The position numbers were made by a program, and so were the translations under genes. The notes below the pieces were generated by a model. That model saw only the letters and a list, made by a program, of their open reading frames with translations. It was not told where the DNA came from and did not search any database. A stretch of 64,000 bases of DNA from positions 1 to 64,000 of the forward strand of contig NEEC01000013.1 of assembly GCA_002189035.1 (NCBI GenBank), written 5' to 3'. Shown here piece by piece: positions 13,301 to 26,789 of this stretch (its first letter is position 1; each line of letters starts with the position of its first letter). This DNA is from Utricularia gibba (Eukaryota > Streptophyta > Magnoliopsida > Lamiales > Lentibulariaceae).

Positions 13301-16300
13301 CCATTCGCTAAGGAGTCCAGAACACCTGAAGGTAACGGCAAAGCTTGCGAGGCCCGTCCAGCAACGGAGAAAAGAAAGGAAGTAGTGCGCATGGATGTGA
13401 ACGCCTAAAGAGCGTGGGAGTTTGCACTAGAGACCATCAACCCGTTGAATCGTGTCGATGCTTGAGGGAAGACGACCACCCATTCATCTTTGTACGTTGC
13501 ATCGGACCTGGTTGAAAGTGAGGACGGAAAATTGGCTACACTCGTAAAGGTGCACGAGCAGTATGCTGAATCGGATGATGGTCAAGCCGTTAGCATACGG
13601 AAAACACACTCGCGTGTTGCGCACGCGCTTTAACGATTGCTTAACCGAGTGATCCCTTCTCTATCTCCATCCACAATCTGGGTAAAAGGCATCCGGAGGT
13701 CAGGCATTGGAATGTCGTAAGGTATGAAGTATGCATGTTGCAAGGCGTGACCTGCTTGCGAAGCAATACCGATCCATTCCACGTTACCCGCTTCTTTGCA
13801 AAGCCTGGAGGGAGAATGGAATTTTGCATCAGGAGTGGATGCCATGGGGGTCGAATTATAAGGGGAGGTGTGCGTTTGTTCCGTGAGCTATGTGGATTCG
13901 AAGCACAAGTGCTGGGTGGTCGAGTTATGGACTTTGGGTTAGGAGTGGCTACACTCTGGATCCACGACGATATGTTCTTCGATGCTCTATGACTCATTTC
14001 TCATTCAATGATGTCCACTCAATAGTAGCTTACGTGGCTCGCAACGTATGTTTGATATAGATGACATCCTTTAACCTGTATGGTCGAAGGTTTTCTCCTC
14101 CCAAACGTATAGCGGCATGCCCACTTTCGTGTCCAAATATTCAGGAGGTCGGGGTGGTAGCCATCTAACGGCTGGATAGCACATCCACATCGTATGTGCT
14201 CCGTAGAATGAATCCGAAAATGTTAATGTTTCCAACGCACGTTGTTGGAGATCGGGAAAGTACATGGAGTGTCCTTGGCCACATTCTAGTATTCATTGGA
14301 TGCTGGCTGAGTTTGTTGCACAACAAAACACCCTCAAACGAGTAGCGATGGTGCACCATGATCCGCCATGGAGTGAACTCGTGACTCCTCTGCGTAAGTC
14401 TCACTTTGTTTCCATGGAAGATCATAAGGGAAAGCAATAGGAAAAACTAAGAAGTACTGGTATCGTTGATGTTACAACCCTGCATCATTGATCCTGATGT
14501 ACCCCTTCGTATCGTTGGACGACACATCAGTGGTGAAGTACTTGGTTAGAGTCATGGGTTGGACTTTACGGTCCTATGGACGTGCGCATCAGTGCTGGTC
14601 TAATCTCCACGCATCCTCATATCTTTCAACGGCCGCGATAATAGACCAACGGTCTCCTTGTCCAGTCCATTCGCTAAGGAGTCCAGAACACCTGAAGGTA
14701 ACGGCAAAGCTTGCGAGGCCCGTCCAGCAACGGAGAAAAGAAAGGAAGTAGTGCGCATGGATGTGAACGCCTAAAAGAGCGTGGGAGTTTGCACTAGAGA
14801 CCATCAACCCGTTGAATCGTGTCGATGCTTGAGGGAAGACGACCACCCATTCATCTTTGTACGTTGCATCGGACCTGGTTGAAAGTGAGGACGGAAAATT
14901 GGCTACACTCGTAAAGGTGCACGAGCAGTATGCTGAATCGGATGATGGTCAAGCCGTTAGCATACGGAAAACACACTCGCGTGTTGCGCACGCGGCTTTA
15001 ACGATTGCTTAACCGAGTGATCCCTTCTCTATGTCCATCCACAATCTGGGTAAAAGGCATCCGGAGGTCAGGCATTGGAATGTCGTAAGGTATGAAGTAT
15101 GCATGTTGCAAGGCGTGACCTGCTTGCGAAGCAATACCGATCCATTCCACGTTACCCGCTTCTTTGCAAAGCCTGGAGGGAGAATGGAATTTTGCATCAG
15201 GAGTGGATGCCATGGGGGTCGAATTATAAGGGGAGGTGTGCGTTTGTTCCGTGAGCTATGTGGATTCGAAGCACAAGTGCTGGGTGGTCGAGTTATGGAC
15301 TTTGGGTTAGGAGTGGCTACACTCTGGATCCACGATCGATATGTTCTTCGATGCTCTATGACTCATTTCTCATTCAATGATGTCCACTCAATAGTAGCTT
15401 ACGTGGCTCGCAACGTATGTTTGATATAGATGACATCCTTTAACCTGTATGGTCGAAGGTTTTCTCCTCCCAAACGTATAGCGGCATGCCCACTTTCGTG
15501 TCCAAATATTCAGGAGGTCGGGGTGGTAGCCATCTAACGGCTGGATAGCACATCCACATCGTATGTGCTCCGTAGAATGAATCCGAAAATGTTAATGTTT
15601 CCAACGCACGTTGTTGGAGATCGGGAAAGTACATGGAGTGTCCTTGGCCACATTCTAGTATTCATTGGATGCTGGCTGAGTTTGTTGCACAACAAAACAC
15701 CCTCAAACGAGTAGCGATGGTGCACCATGATCCGCCATGGAGTGAACTCGTGACTCCTCTGCGTAAGTCTCACTTTGTTTCCATGGAAGATCATAAGGGA
15801 AAGCAATAGGAAAAACTAAGAAGTACTGGTATCGTTGATGTTACAACCCTGCATCATTGATCCTGATGTACCCCCTTCGTATCGTTGGACGACACATCAG
15901 TGGTGAAGTACTTGGCTAGAGTCCATGGGTTGGACTTTACGGTCCTATGGACGTGCGCATCAGTGCTGGTCTAATCTCCACGCATCCTCATATCTTTCAA
16001 CGGCCGCGATAATAGACCAACGGTCTCCTTGTCCAGTCCATTCGCTAAGGAGTCCAGAACACCTGAAGGTAACGGCAAAGCTTGCGAGGCCCGTCCAGCA
16101 ACGGAGAAAAGAAAGGAAGTAGTGCGCATGGATGTGAACGCCTAAAAGAGCGTGGGAGTTTGCACTAGAGACCATCAACCCGTTGAATCGTGTCGATGCT
16201 TGAGGGAAGACGACCACCCATTCATCTTTGTACGTTGCATCGGACCTGGTTGAAAGTGAGGACGGAAAATTGGCTACACTCGTAAAGGTGCACGAGCAGT

Positions 16301-19300
16301 ATGCTGAATCGGATGATGGTCAAGCCGTTAGCATACGGAAAACACACTCGCGTGTTGCGCACGCGGCTTTAACGATTGCTTAACCGAGTGATCCCTTCTC
16401 TATCCATCCACAATCTGGGTAAAAGGCATCCGGAGGTCAGGCATTGGAATGTCGTAAGGTATGAAGTATGCATGTTGCAAGGCGTGACCTGCTTGCGAAG
16501 CAATACCGATCCATTCCACGTTACCCGCTTCTTTGCAAAGCCTGGAGGGAGAATGGAATTTTGCATCAGGAGTGGATGCCATGGGGGTCGAATTATAAGG
16601 GGAGGTGTGCGTTTGTTCCGTGAGCTATGTGGATTCGAAGCACAAGTGCTGGGTGGTCGAGTTATGGACTTTGGGTTAGGAGTGGCTACACTCTGGATCC
16701 ACGACCGATATGTTCTTCGATGCTCTATGACTCATTTCTCATTCAATGATGTCCACTCAATAGTAGCTTACGTGGCTCGCAACGTATGTTTGATATAGAT
16801 GACATCCTTTAACCTGTATGGTCGAAGGTTTTCTCCTCCCAACGTATAGCGGCATGCCCACTTTCGTGTCCAAATATTCAGGAGGTCGGGGTGGTAGCCA
16901 TCTAACGGCTGGATAGCACATCCACATCGTATGTGCTCCGTAGAATGAATCGAAAATGTTAATGTTTCCAACGCACGTTGTTGGAGATCGGGAAAGTACA
17001 TGGAGTGTCCTTGGCCACATTCTAGTATTCATTGGATGCTGGCTGAGTTTGTTGCACAACAAAACACCCTCAAACGAGTAGCGATGGTGCACCATGATCC
17101 GCCATGGAGTGAACTCGTGACTCCTCTGCGTAAGTCTCACTTTGTTTCCATGGAAGATCATAAGGGAAAGCAATAGGAAAAACTAAGAAGTACTTGGTAT
17201 CGTTGGTGTTACAACCCTGCATCATTGATCCTGATGTACCCCCTTCGTATCGTTGGACGACACATCAGTGGTGAAGTACTTGGCTAGAGTCCATGGGTTG
17301 GACTTTACGGTCCTATGGACGTGCGCATCAGTGCTGGTCTAATCTCCACGCATCCTCATATCTTTCAACGGCCGCGATAATAGACCAACGGTCTCCTTGT
17401 CCAGTCCATTCGCTAAGGAGTCCAGAACACCTGAAGGTAACGGCAAAGCTTGCGAGGCCCGTCCAGCAACGGAGAAAAGAAAGGAAGTAGTGCGCATGGA
17501 TGTGAACGCCTAAAAGAGCGTGGGAGTTTGCACTAGAGACCATCAACCCGTTGAATCGTGTCGATGCTTGAGGGAAGACGACCACCCATTCATCTTTGTA
17601 CGTTGCATCGGACCTGGTTGAAAGTGAGGACGGAAAATTGGCTACACTCGTAAAGGTGCACGAGCAGTATGCTGAATCGGATGATGGTCAAGCCGTTAGC
17701 ATACGGAAAACACACTCGCGTGTTGCGCACGCGGCTTTAACGATTGCTTAACCGAGTGATCCCTTCTCTATCCATCCACAATCTGGGTAAAAGGCATCCG
17801 GAGGTCAGGCATTGGAATGTCGTAAGGTATGAAGTATGCATGTTGCAAGGCGTGACCTGCTTGCGAAGCAATACCGATCCATTCCACGTTACCCGCTTCT
17901 TTGCAAAGCCTGGAGGGAGAATGGAATTTTGCATCAGGAGTGGATGCCATGGGGGTCGAATTATAAGGGGAGGTGTGCGTTTGTTCCGTGAGCTATGTGG
18001 ATTCGAAGCACAAGTGCTGGGTGGTCGAGTTATGGACTTTGGGTTAGGAGTGGCTACACTCTGGATCCACGACGATATGTTCTTCGATGCTCTATGACTC
18101 ATTTCTCATTCAATGATGTCCACTCAATAGTAGCTTACGTGGCTCGCAACGTATGTTTGATATAGATGACATCCTTTAACCTGTATGGTCGAAGGTTTTC
18201 TCCTCCCAAACGTATAGCGGCATGCCCACTTTCGTGTCCAAATATTCAGGAGGTCGGGGTGGTAGCCATCTAACGGCTGGATAGCACATCCACATCGTAT
18301 GTGCTCCGTAGAATGAATCCGAAAATGTTAATGTTTCCAACGCACGTTGTTGGAGATCGGGAAAGTACATGGAGTGTCCTTGGCCACATTCTAGTATTCA
18401 TTGGATGCTGGCTGAGTTTGTTGCACAACAAAACACCCTCAAACGAGTAGCGATGGTGCACCATGATCCGCCATGGAGTGAACTCGTGACTCCTCTGCGT
18501 AAGTCTCACTTTGTTTCCATGGAAGATCATAAGGGAAAGCAATAGGAAAAACTAAGAAGTACTGGGATCGTTGGTGTTACAACCCTGCATCATTGATCCT
18601 GATGTACCCCCTTCGTATCGTTGGACGACACATCAGTGGTGAAGTACTTGGTTAGAGTCCATGGGTTGGACTTTACGGTCCTATGGACGTGCGCATCAGT
18701 GCTGGTCTAATCTCCACGCATCCTCATATCTTTCAACGGCCGCGATAATAGACCAACGGTCTCCTTGTCCAGTCCATTCGCTAAGGAGTCCAGAACACCT
18801 GAAGGTAACGGCAAAGCTTGCGAGGCCCGTCCAGCAACGGAGAAAAGAAAGGAAGTAGTGCGCATGGATGTGAACGCCTAAAAGAGCGTGGGAGTTTGCA
18901 CTAGAGACCATCAACCCGTTGAATCGTGTCGATGCTTGAGGAAGACGACCACCCATTCATCTTTGTACGTTGCATCGGACCTGGTTGAAAGTGAGGACGG
19001 AAAATTGGCTACACTCGTAAAGGTGCACGAGCAGTATGCTGAATCGGATGATGGTCAAGCCGTTAGCATACGGAAAACACACTCGCGTGTTGCGCACGCG
19101 GCTTTAACGATTGCTTAACCGAGTGATCCCTTCTCTATGTCCATCCACAATCTGGGTAAAAGGCATCCGGAGGTCAGGCATTGGAATGTCGTAAGGTATG
19201 AAGTATGCATGTTGCAAGGCGTGACCTGCTTGCGAAGCAATACCGATCCATTCCACGTTACCCGCTTCTTTGCAAAGCCTGGAGGGAGAATGGAATTTTG

Positions 19301-22300
19301 CATCAGGAGTGGATGCCATGGGGGTCGAATTATAAGGGGAGGTGTGCGTTTGTTCCGTGAGCTATGTGGATTCGAAGCACAAGTGCTGGGTGGTCGAGTT
19401 ATGGACTTTGGTTAGGAGTGGCTACACTCTGGATCCACGATCGATATGTTCTTCGATGCTCTATGACTCATTTCTCATTCAATGATGTCCACTCAATAGT
19501 AGCTTACGTGGCTCGCAACGTATGTTTGATATAGATGACATCCTTTAACCTGTATGGTCGAAGGTTTTCTCCTCCCAAACGTATAGCGGCATGCCCACTT
19601 TCGTGTCCAAATATTCAGGAGGTCGGGGTGGTAGCCATCTAACGGCTGGATAGCACATCCACATCGTATGTGCTCCGTAGAATGAATCCGAAAATGTTAA
19701 TGTTTCCAACGCACGTTGTTGGAGATCGGGAAAGTACATGGAGTGTCCTTGGCCACATTCTAGTATTCATTGGATGCTGGCTGAGTTTGTTGCACAACAA
19801 AACACCCTCAAACGAGTAGCGATGGTGCACCATGATCCGCCATGGAGTGAACTCGTGACTCCTCTGCGTAAGTCTCACTTTGTTTCCATGGAAGATCATA
19901 AGGGAAAGCAATAGGAAAAACTAAGAAGTATTGGTATCGTTGATGTTACAACCCTGCATCATTGATCCTGATGTACCCCCTTCGTATCGTTGGACGACAC
20001 ATCAGTGGTGAAGTACTTGGTTAGAGTCCATGGGTTGGACTTTACGGTCCTATGGACGTGCGCATCAGTGCTGGTCTAATCTCCACGCATCCTCATATCT
20101 TTCAACGGCCGCGATAATAGACCAACGGTCTCCTTGTCCAGTCCATTCGCTAAGGAGTCCAGAACACCTGAAGGTAACGGCAAAGCTTGCGAGGCCCGTC
20201 CAGCAACGGAGAAAAGAAAGGAAGTAGTGCGCATGGATGTGAACGCCTAAAAGAGCGTGGGAGTTTGCACTAGAGACCATCAACCCGTTGAATCGTGTCG
20301 ATGCTTGAGGAAGACGACCACCCATTCATCTTTGTACGTTGCATCGGACCTGGTTGAAAGTGAGGACGGAAAATTGGCTACACTCGTAAAGGTGCACGAG
20401 CAGTATGCTGAATCGGATGATGGTCAAGCCGTTAGCATACGGAAAACACACTCGCGTGTTGCGCACGCGGCTTTAACTATTGCTTAACCGAGTGATCCCT
20501 TCTCTATGTCCATCCACAATCTGGGTAAAAGGCATCCGGAGGTCAGGCATTGGAATGTCGTAAGGTATGAAGTATGCATGTTGCAAGGCGTGACCTGCTT
20601 GCGAAGCAATACCGATCCATTCCACGTTACCCGCTTCTTTGCAAAGCCTGGAGGGAGAATGGAATTTTGCATCAGGAGTGGATGCCATGGGGGTCGAATT
20701 ATAAGGGGAGTGTGCGTTTGTTCCGTGAGCTATGTGGATTCGAAGCACAAGTGCTGGGTGGTCGAGTTATGGACTTTGGGTTAGGAGTGGCTACACTCTG
20801 GATCCACGACCGATATGTTCTTCGATGCTCTATGACTCATTTCTCATTCAATGATGTCCACTCAATAGTAGCTTACGTGGCTCGCAACGTATGTTTGATA
20901 TAGATGACATCCTTTAACCTGTATGGTCGAAGGTTTTCTCCTCCCAAACGTATAGCGGCATGCCCACTTTCGTGTCCAAATATTCAGGAGGTCGGGGTGG
21001 TAGCCATCTAACGGCTGGATAGCACATCCACATCGTATGTGCTCCGTAGAATGAATCCGAAAATGTTAATGTTTCCAACGCACGTTTTGGAGATCGGGAA
21101 AGTACATGGAGTGTCCTTGGCCACATTCTAGTATTCATTGGATGCTGGCTGAGTTTGTTGCACAACAAAACACCCTCAAACGAGTAGCGATGGTGCACCA
21201 TGATCCGCCATGGAGTGAACTCGTGACTCCTCTGCGTAAGTCTCACTTTGTTTCCATGGAAGATCATAAGGGAAAGCAATAGGAAAAACTAAGAAGTATG
21301 GGTCCGTTGGTGTTACAACCCTGCATCATTGATCCTGATGTACCCCCTTCGTATCGTTGGACGACACATCAGTGGTGAAGTACTTGGTTAGAGTCCATGG
21401 GTTGGACTTTACGGTCCTATGGACGTGCGCATCAGTGCTGGTCTAATCTCCACGCATCCTCATATCTTTCAACGGCCGCGATAATAGACCAACGGTCTCC
21501 TTGTCCAGTCCATTCGCTAAGGAGTCCAGAACACCTGAAGGTAACGGCAAAGCTTGCGAGGCCCGTCCAGCAACGGAGAAAAGAAGGAAGTAGTGCGCAT
21601 GGATGTGAACGCCTAAAAGAGCGTGGGAGTTTGCACTAGAGACCATCAACCCGTTGAATCGTGTCGATGCTTGAGGGAAGACGACCACCCATTCATCTTT
21701 GTACGTTGCATCGGACCTGGTTGAAAGTGAGGACGGAAAATTGGCTACACTCGTAAAGGTGCACGAGCAGTATGCTGAATCGGATGATGGTCAAGCCGTT
21801 AGCATACGGAAAACACACTCGCGTGTTGCGCACGCGGCTTTAACGATTGCTTAACCGAGTGATCCCTTCTCTATGTCCATCCACAATCTGGGTAAAAGGC
21901 ATCCGGAGGTCAGGCATTGGAATGTCGTAAGGTATGAAGTATGCATGTTGCAAGGCGTGACCTGCTTGCGAAGCAATACCGATCCATTCCACGTTACCCG
22001 CTTCTTTGCAAAGCCTGGAGGGAGAATGGAATTTTGCATCAGGAGTGGATGCCATGGGGTCGAATTATAAGGGGTGTGCGTTTGTTCCGTGAGCTATGTG
22101 GATTCGAAGCACAAGTGCTGGGTGGTCGAGTTATGGACTTTGGTTAGGAGTGGCTACACTCTGGATCCACGACGATATGTTCTTCGATGCTCTATGACTC
22201 ATTTCTCATTCAATGATGTCCACTCAATAGTAGCTTACGTGGCTCGCAACGTATGTTTGATATAGATGACATCCTTTAACCTGTATGGTCGAAGGTTTTC

Positions 22301-25300
22301 TCCTCCCAAACGTATAGCGGCATGCCCACTTTCGTGTCCAAATATTCAGGAGGTCGGGTGGTAGCCATCTAACGGCTGGATAGCACATCCACATCGTATG
22401 TGCTCCGTAGAATGAATCCGAAAATGTTAATGTTTCCAACGCACGTTGTTGGAGATCGGGAAAGTACATGGAGTGTCCTTGGCCACATTCTAGTATTCAT
22501 TGGATGCTGGCTGAGTTTGTTGCACAACAAAACACCCTCAAACGAGTAGCGATGGTGCACCATGATCCGCCATGGAGTGAACTCGTGACTCCTCTGCGTA
22601 AGTCTCACTTTGTTTCCATGGAAGATCATAAGGGAAAGCAATAGGAAAAACTAAGAAGTACTTGGTATCGTTGATGTTACAACCCTGCATCATTGATCCT
22701 GATGTACCCCCTTCGTATCGTTGGACGACACATCAGTGGTGAAGTACTTGGCTAGAGTCCATGGGTTGGACTTTACGGTCCTATGGACGTGCGCATCAGT
22801 GCTGGTCTAATCTCCACGCATCCTCATATCTTTCAACGGCCGCGATAATAGACCAACGGTCTCCTTGTCCAGTCCATTCGCTAAGGAGTCCAGAACACCT
22901 GAAGGTAACGGCAAAGCTTGCGAGGCCCGTCCAGCAACGGAGAAAAGAAAGGAAGTAGTGCGCATGGATGTGAACGCCTAAAAGAGCGTGGGAGTTTGCA
23001 CTAGAGACCATCAACCCGTTGAATCGTGTCGATGCTTGAGGGAAGACGACCACCCATTCATCTTTGTACGTTGCATCGGACCTGGTTGAAAGTGAGGACG
23101 GAAAATTGGCTACACTCGTAAAGGTGCACGAGCAGTATGCTGAATCGGATGATGGTCAAGCCGTTAGCATACGGAAAACACACTCGCGTGTTGCGCACGC
23201 GGCTTTAACGATTGCTTAACCGAGTGATCCCTTCTCTATGTCCATCCACAATCTGGGTAAAAGGCATCCGGAGGTCAGGCATTGGAATGTCGTAAGGTAT
23301 GAAGTATGCATGTTGCAAGGCGTGACCTGCTTGCGAAGCAATACCGATCCATTCCACGTTACCCGCTTCTTTGCAAAGCCTGGAGGAGAATGGAATTTTG
23401 CATCAGGAGTGGATGCCATGGGGGTCGAATTATAAGGGGAGGTGTGCGTTTGTTCCGTGAGCTATGTGGATTCGAAGCACAAGTGCTGGGTGGTCGAGTT
23501 ATGGACTTTGGGTTAGGAGTGGCTACACTCTGGATCCACGATCGATATGTTCTTCGATGCTCTATGACTCATTTCTCATTCAATGATGTCCACTCAATAG
23601 TAGCTTACGTGGCTCGCAACGTATGTTTGATATAGATGACATCCTTTAAACTGTATGGTCGAAGGTTTTCTCCTCCCAAACGTATAGCGGCATGCCCACT
23701 TTCGTGTCCAAATATTCAGGAGGTCGGGGTGGTAGCCATCTAACGGCTGGATAGCACATCCACATCGTATGTGCTCCGTAGAATGAATCCGAAAATGTTA
23801 ATGTTTCCAACGCACGTTGTTGGAGATCGGGAAAGTACATGGAGTGTCCTTGGCCACATTCTAGTATTCATTGGATGCTGGCTGAGTTTGTTGCACAACA
23901 AAACACCCTCAAACGAGTAGCGATGGTGCACCATGATCCGCCATGGAGTGAACTCGTGACTCCTCTGCGTAAGTCTCACTTTGTTTCCATGGAAGATCAT
24001 AAGGGAAAGCAATAGGAAAAACTAAGAAGTATGGGATCCTGTTGGTGTTACAACCCTGCATCATTGATCCTGATGTACCCCCTTCGTATCGTTGGACGAC
24101 ACATCAGTGGTGAAGTACTTGGTTAGAGTCCATGGGTTGGACTTTACGGTCCTATGGACGTGCGCATCAGTGCTGGTCTAATCTCCACGCATCCTCATAT
24201 CTTTCAACGGCCGCGATAATAGACCAACGGTCTCCTTGTCCAGTCCATTCGCTAAGGAGTCCAGAACACCTGAAGGTAACGGCAAAGCTTGCGAGGCCCG
24301 TCCAGCAACGGAGAAAAGAAAGGAAGTAGTGCGCATGGATGTGAACGCCTAAAAGAGCGTGGGAGTTTGCACTAGAGACCATCAACCCGTTGAATCGTGT
24401 CGATGCTTGAGGGAAGACGACCACCCATTCATCTTTGTACGTTGCATCGGACCTGGTTGAAAGTGAGGACGGAAAATTGGCTACACTCGTAAAGGTGCAC
24501 GAGCAGTATGCTCAATCGGATGATGGTCAAGCCGTTAGCATACGGAAAACACACTCGCGTGTTGCGCACGCGGCTTTAACTATTGCTTAACCGAGTGATC
24601 CCTTCTCTATGTCCATCCACAATCTGGGTAAAAGGCATCCGGAGGTCAGGCATTGGAATGTCGTAAGGTATGAAGTATGCATGTTGCAAGGCGTGACCTG
24701 CTTGCGAAGCAATACCGATCCATTCCACGTTACCCGCTTCTTTGCAAAGCGTGGAGGGAGAATGGAATTTTGCATCAGGAGTGGATGCCATGGGGGTCGA
24801 ATTATAAGGGGTGGTGTGCGTTTGTTCCGTGAGCTATGTGGATTCGAAGCACAAGTGCTGGGTGGTCGAGTTATGGACTTTGGGTTAGGAGTGGCTACAC
24901 TCTGGATCCACGATCGATATGTTCTTCGATGCTCTATGACTCATTTCTCATTCAATGATGTCCACTCAATAGTAGCTTACGTGGCTCGCAACGTATGTTT
25001 GATATAGATGACATCCTTTAAACTGTATGGTCGAAGGTTTTCTCCTCCCAAACGTATAGCGGCATGCCCACTTTCGTGTCCAAATATTCAGGAGGTCGGG
25101 GTGGTAGCCATCTAACGGCTGGATAGCACATCCACATCGTATGTGCTCCGTAGAATGAATCCGAAAATGTTAATGTTTCCAACGCACGTTGTTGGAGATC
25201 GGGAAAGTACATGGAGTGTCCTTGGCCACATTCTAGTATTCATTGGATGCTGGCTGAGTTTGTTGCACAACAAAACACCCTCAAACGAGTAGCGATGGTG

Positions 25301-25984
25301 CACCATGATCCGCCATGGAGTGAACTCGTGACTCCTCTGCGTAAGTCTCACTTTGTTTCCATGGAAGATCATAAGGGAAAGCAATAGGAAAAACTAAGAA
25401 GTATGGGATCCTGTTGGTGTTACAACCCTGCATCATTGATCCTGATGTACCCCCTTCGTATCGTTGGACGACACATCAGTGGTGAAGTACTTGGCTAGAG
25501 TCCATGGGTTGGACTTTACGGTCCTATGGACGTGCGCATCAGTGCTGGTCTAATCTCCACGCATCCTCATATCTTTCAACGGCCGCGATAATAGACCAAC
25601 GGTCTCCTTGTCCAGTCCATTCGCTAAGGAGTCCAGAACACCTGAAGGTAACGGCAAAGCTTGCGAGGCCCGTCCAGCAACGGAGAAAAGAAAGGAAGTA
25701 GTGCGCATGGATGTGAACGCCTAAAAGAGCGTGGGAGTTTGCACTAGAGACCATCAACCCGTTGAATCGTGTCGATGCTTGAGGGAAGACGACCACCCAT
25801 TCATCTTTGTACGTTGCATCGGACCTGGTTGAAAGTGAGGACGGAAAATTGGCTACACTCGTAAAGGTGCACGAGCAGTATGCTCAATCGGATGATGGTC
25901 AAGCCGTTAGCATACGGAAAACACACTCGCGTGTTGCGCACGCGGCTTTAACTATTGCTTAACCGAGTGATCCCTTCTCTATGT

Positions 25985-26789
25985 CCATCCACAATCTGGG
26001 TAAAAGGCATCCGGAGGTCAGGCATTGGAATGTCGCAAGGTATGAAGTATGCATGTTGCAAGGCGTGACCTGCTTGCGAAGCAATACCGATCCATTCCAC
26101 GTTACCCGCTTCTTTGCAAAGCGTGGAGGGAGAATGGAATTTTGCATCAGGAGTGGATGCCATGGGGGTCGAATTATAAGGGGAGGTGTGCGTTTGTTCC
26201 GTGAGCTATGTGGATTCGAAGCACAAGTGCTGGGTGGTCGAGTTATGGACTTTGGGTTAGGAGTGGCTACACTCTGGATCCACGATCGATATGTTCTTCG
26301 ATGCTCTATGACTCATTTCTCATTCAATGATGTCCACTCAATAGTAGCTTACGTGGCTCGCAACGTATGTTTGATATAGATGACATCCTTTAAACTGTAT
26401 GGTCGAAGGTTTTCTCCTCCCAAACGTATAGCGGCATGCCCACTTTCGTGTCCAAATATTCAGGAGGTCGGGGTGGTAGCCATCTAACGGCTGGATAGCA
26501 CATCCACATCGTATGTGCCCCGTAGAATGAATCCGAAAATGTTAATGTTTCCAACGCACGTTGTTGGAGATCGGGAAAGTACATGGAGTGTCCTTGGCCA
26601 CATTCTAGTATTCATTGGATGCTGGCTGAGTTTGTTGCACAACAAAACACCCTCAAACGAGTAGCGATGGTGCACCATGATCCGCCATGGAGTGAACTCG
26701 TGACTCCTCTGCGTAAGTCTCACTTTGTTTCCATGGAAGATCATAAGGGAAAGCAATAGGAAAAACTAAGAAGTATGGGATCCTGTTGG
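25985..26789 (+). repeat. Terminal, truncated satellite unit (right edge of array)
   Basis: The twentieth unit matches its two left neighbours most closely. It shares with units 18-19 the form GATCGAT near 26285, TTTAAACTG near 26390 and the string GTATGGGATCCTGTTGG at its end. It stops after about 805 of ~1370 bases. The next base after TCCTGTTGG (26781-26789) is already copia-derived sequence instead of the TGTTACAACC that follows in complete units. Confidence 0.93.

Larger units (their letters stand above)
1..26789 (+). repeat. Satellite array, ~1.37-kb monomer, 19 full units plus a partial one
   Basis: The same sequence recurs head to tail without interruption. Taking the string CCATCCACAATCTGGG as the unit start, units begin at 1, 1360, 2730, 4100, 5467, 6834, 8197, 9568, 10936, 12301, 13667, 15035, 16404, 17772, 19141, 20510, 21877, 23242, 24613 and 25985, so lengths run from 1359 to 1372 with most at 1363-1371. 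By eye, units are about 99% identical; differences are scattered substitutions and many 1-base indels. Short open frames repeat in every unit but shift frame between units and resemble no protein family, so I read the unit as non-coding. Base composition is visibly more balanced than the AT-rich flank. The left end lies outside the window. Diverged relatives occur at 42-58 kb. The function is unknown; a centromeric or pericentromeric satellite is possible but not shown. Confidence 0.97.

Noticed and set aside
64-26756. Dozens of 60-140 codon open frames repeated in each satellite unit
   Set aside because: They recur only because the DNA recurs. Single-base indels shift them between units, several overlap on both strands, and none has a recognisable domain or a consistent start.
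1-26789. Array as rDNA spacer, tandem gene cluster or CRISPR
   Set aside because: No rRNA or tRNA sequence, no conserved protein frame, and no short repeat-spacer pattern; units are 1.37 kb and identical throughout.
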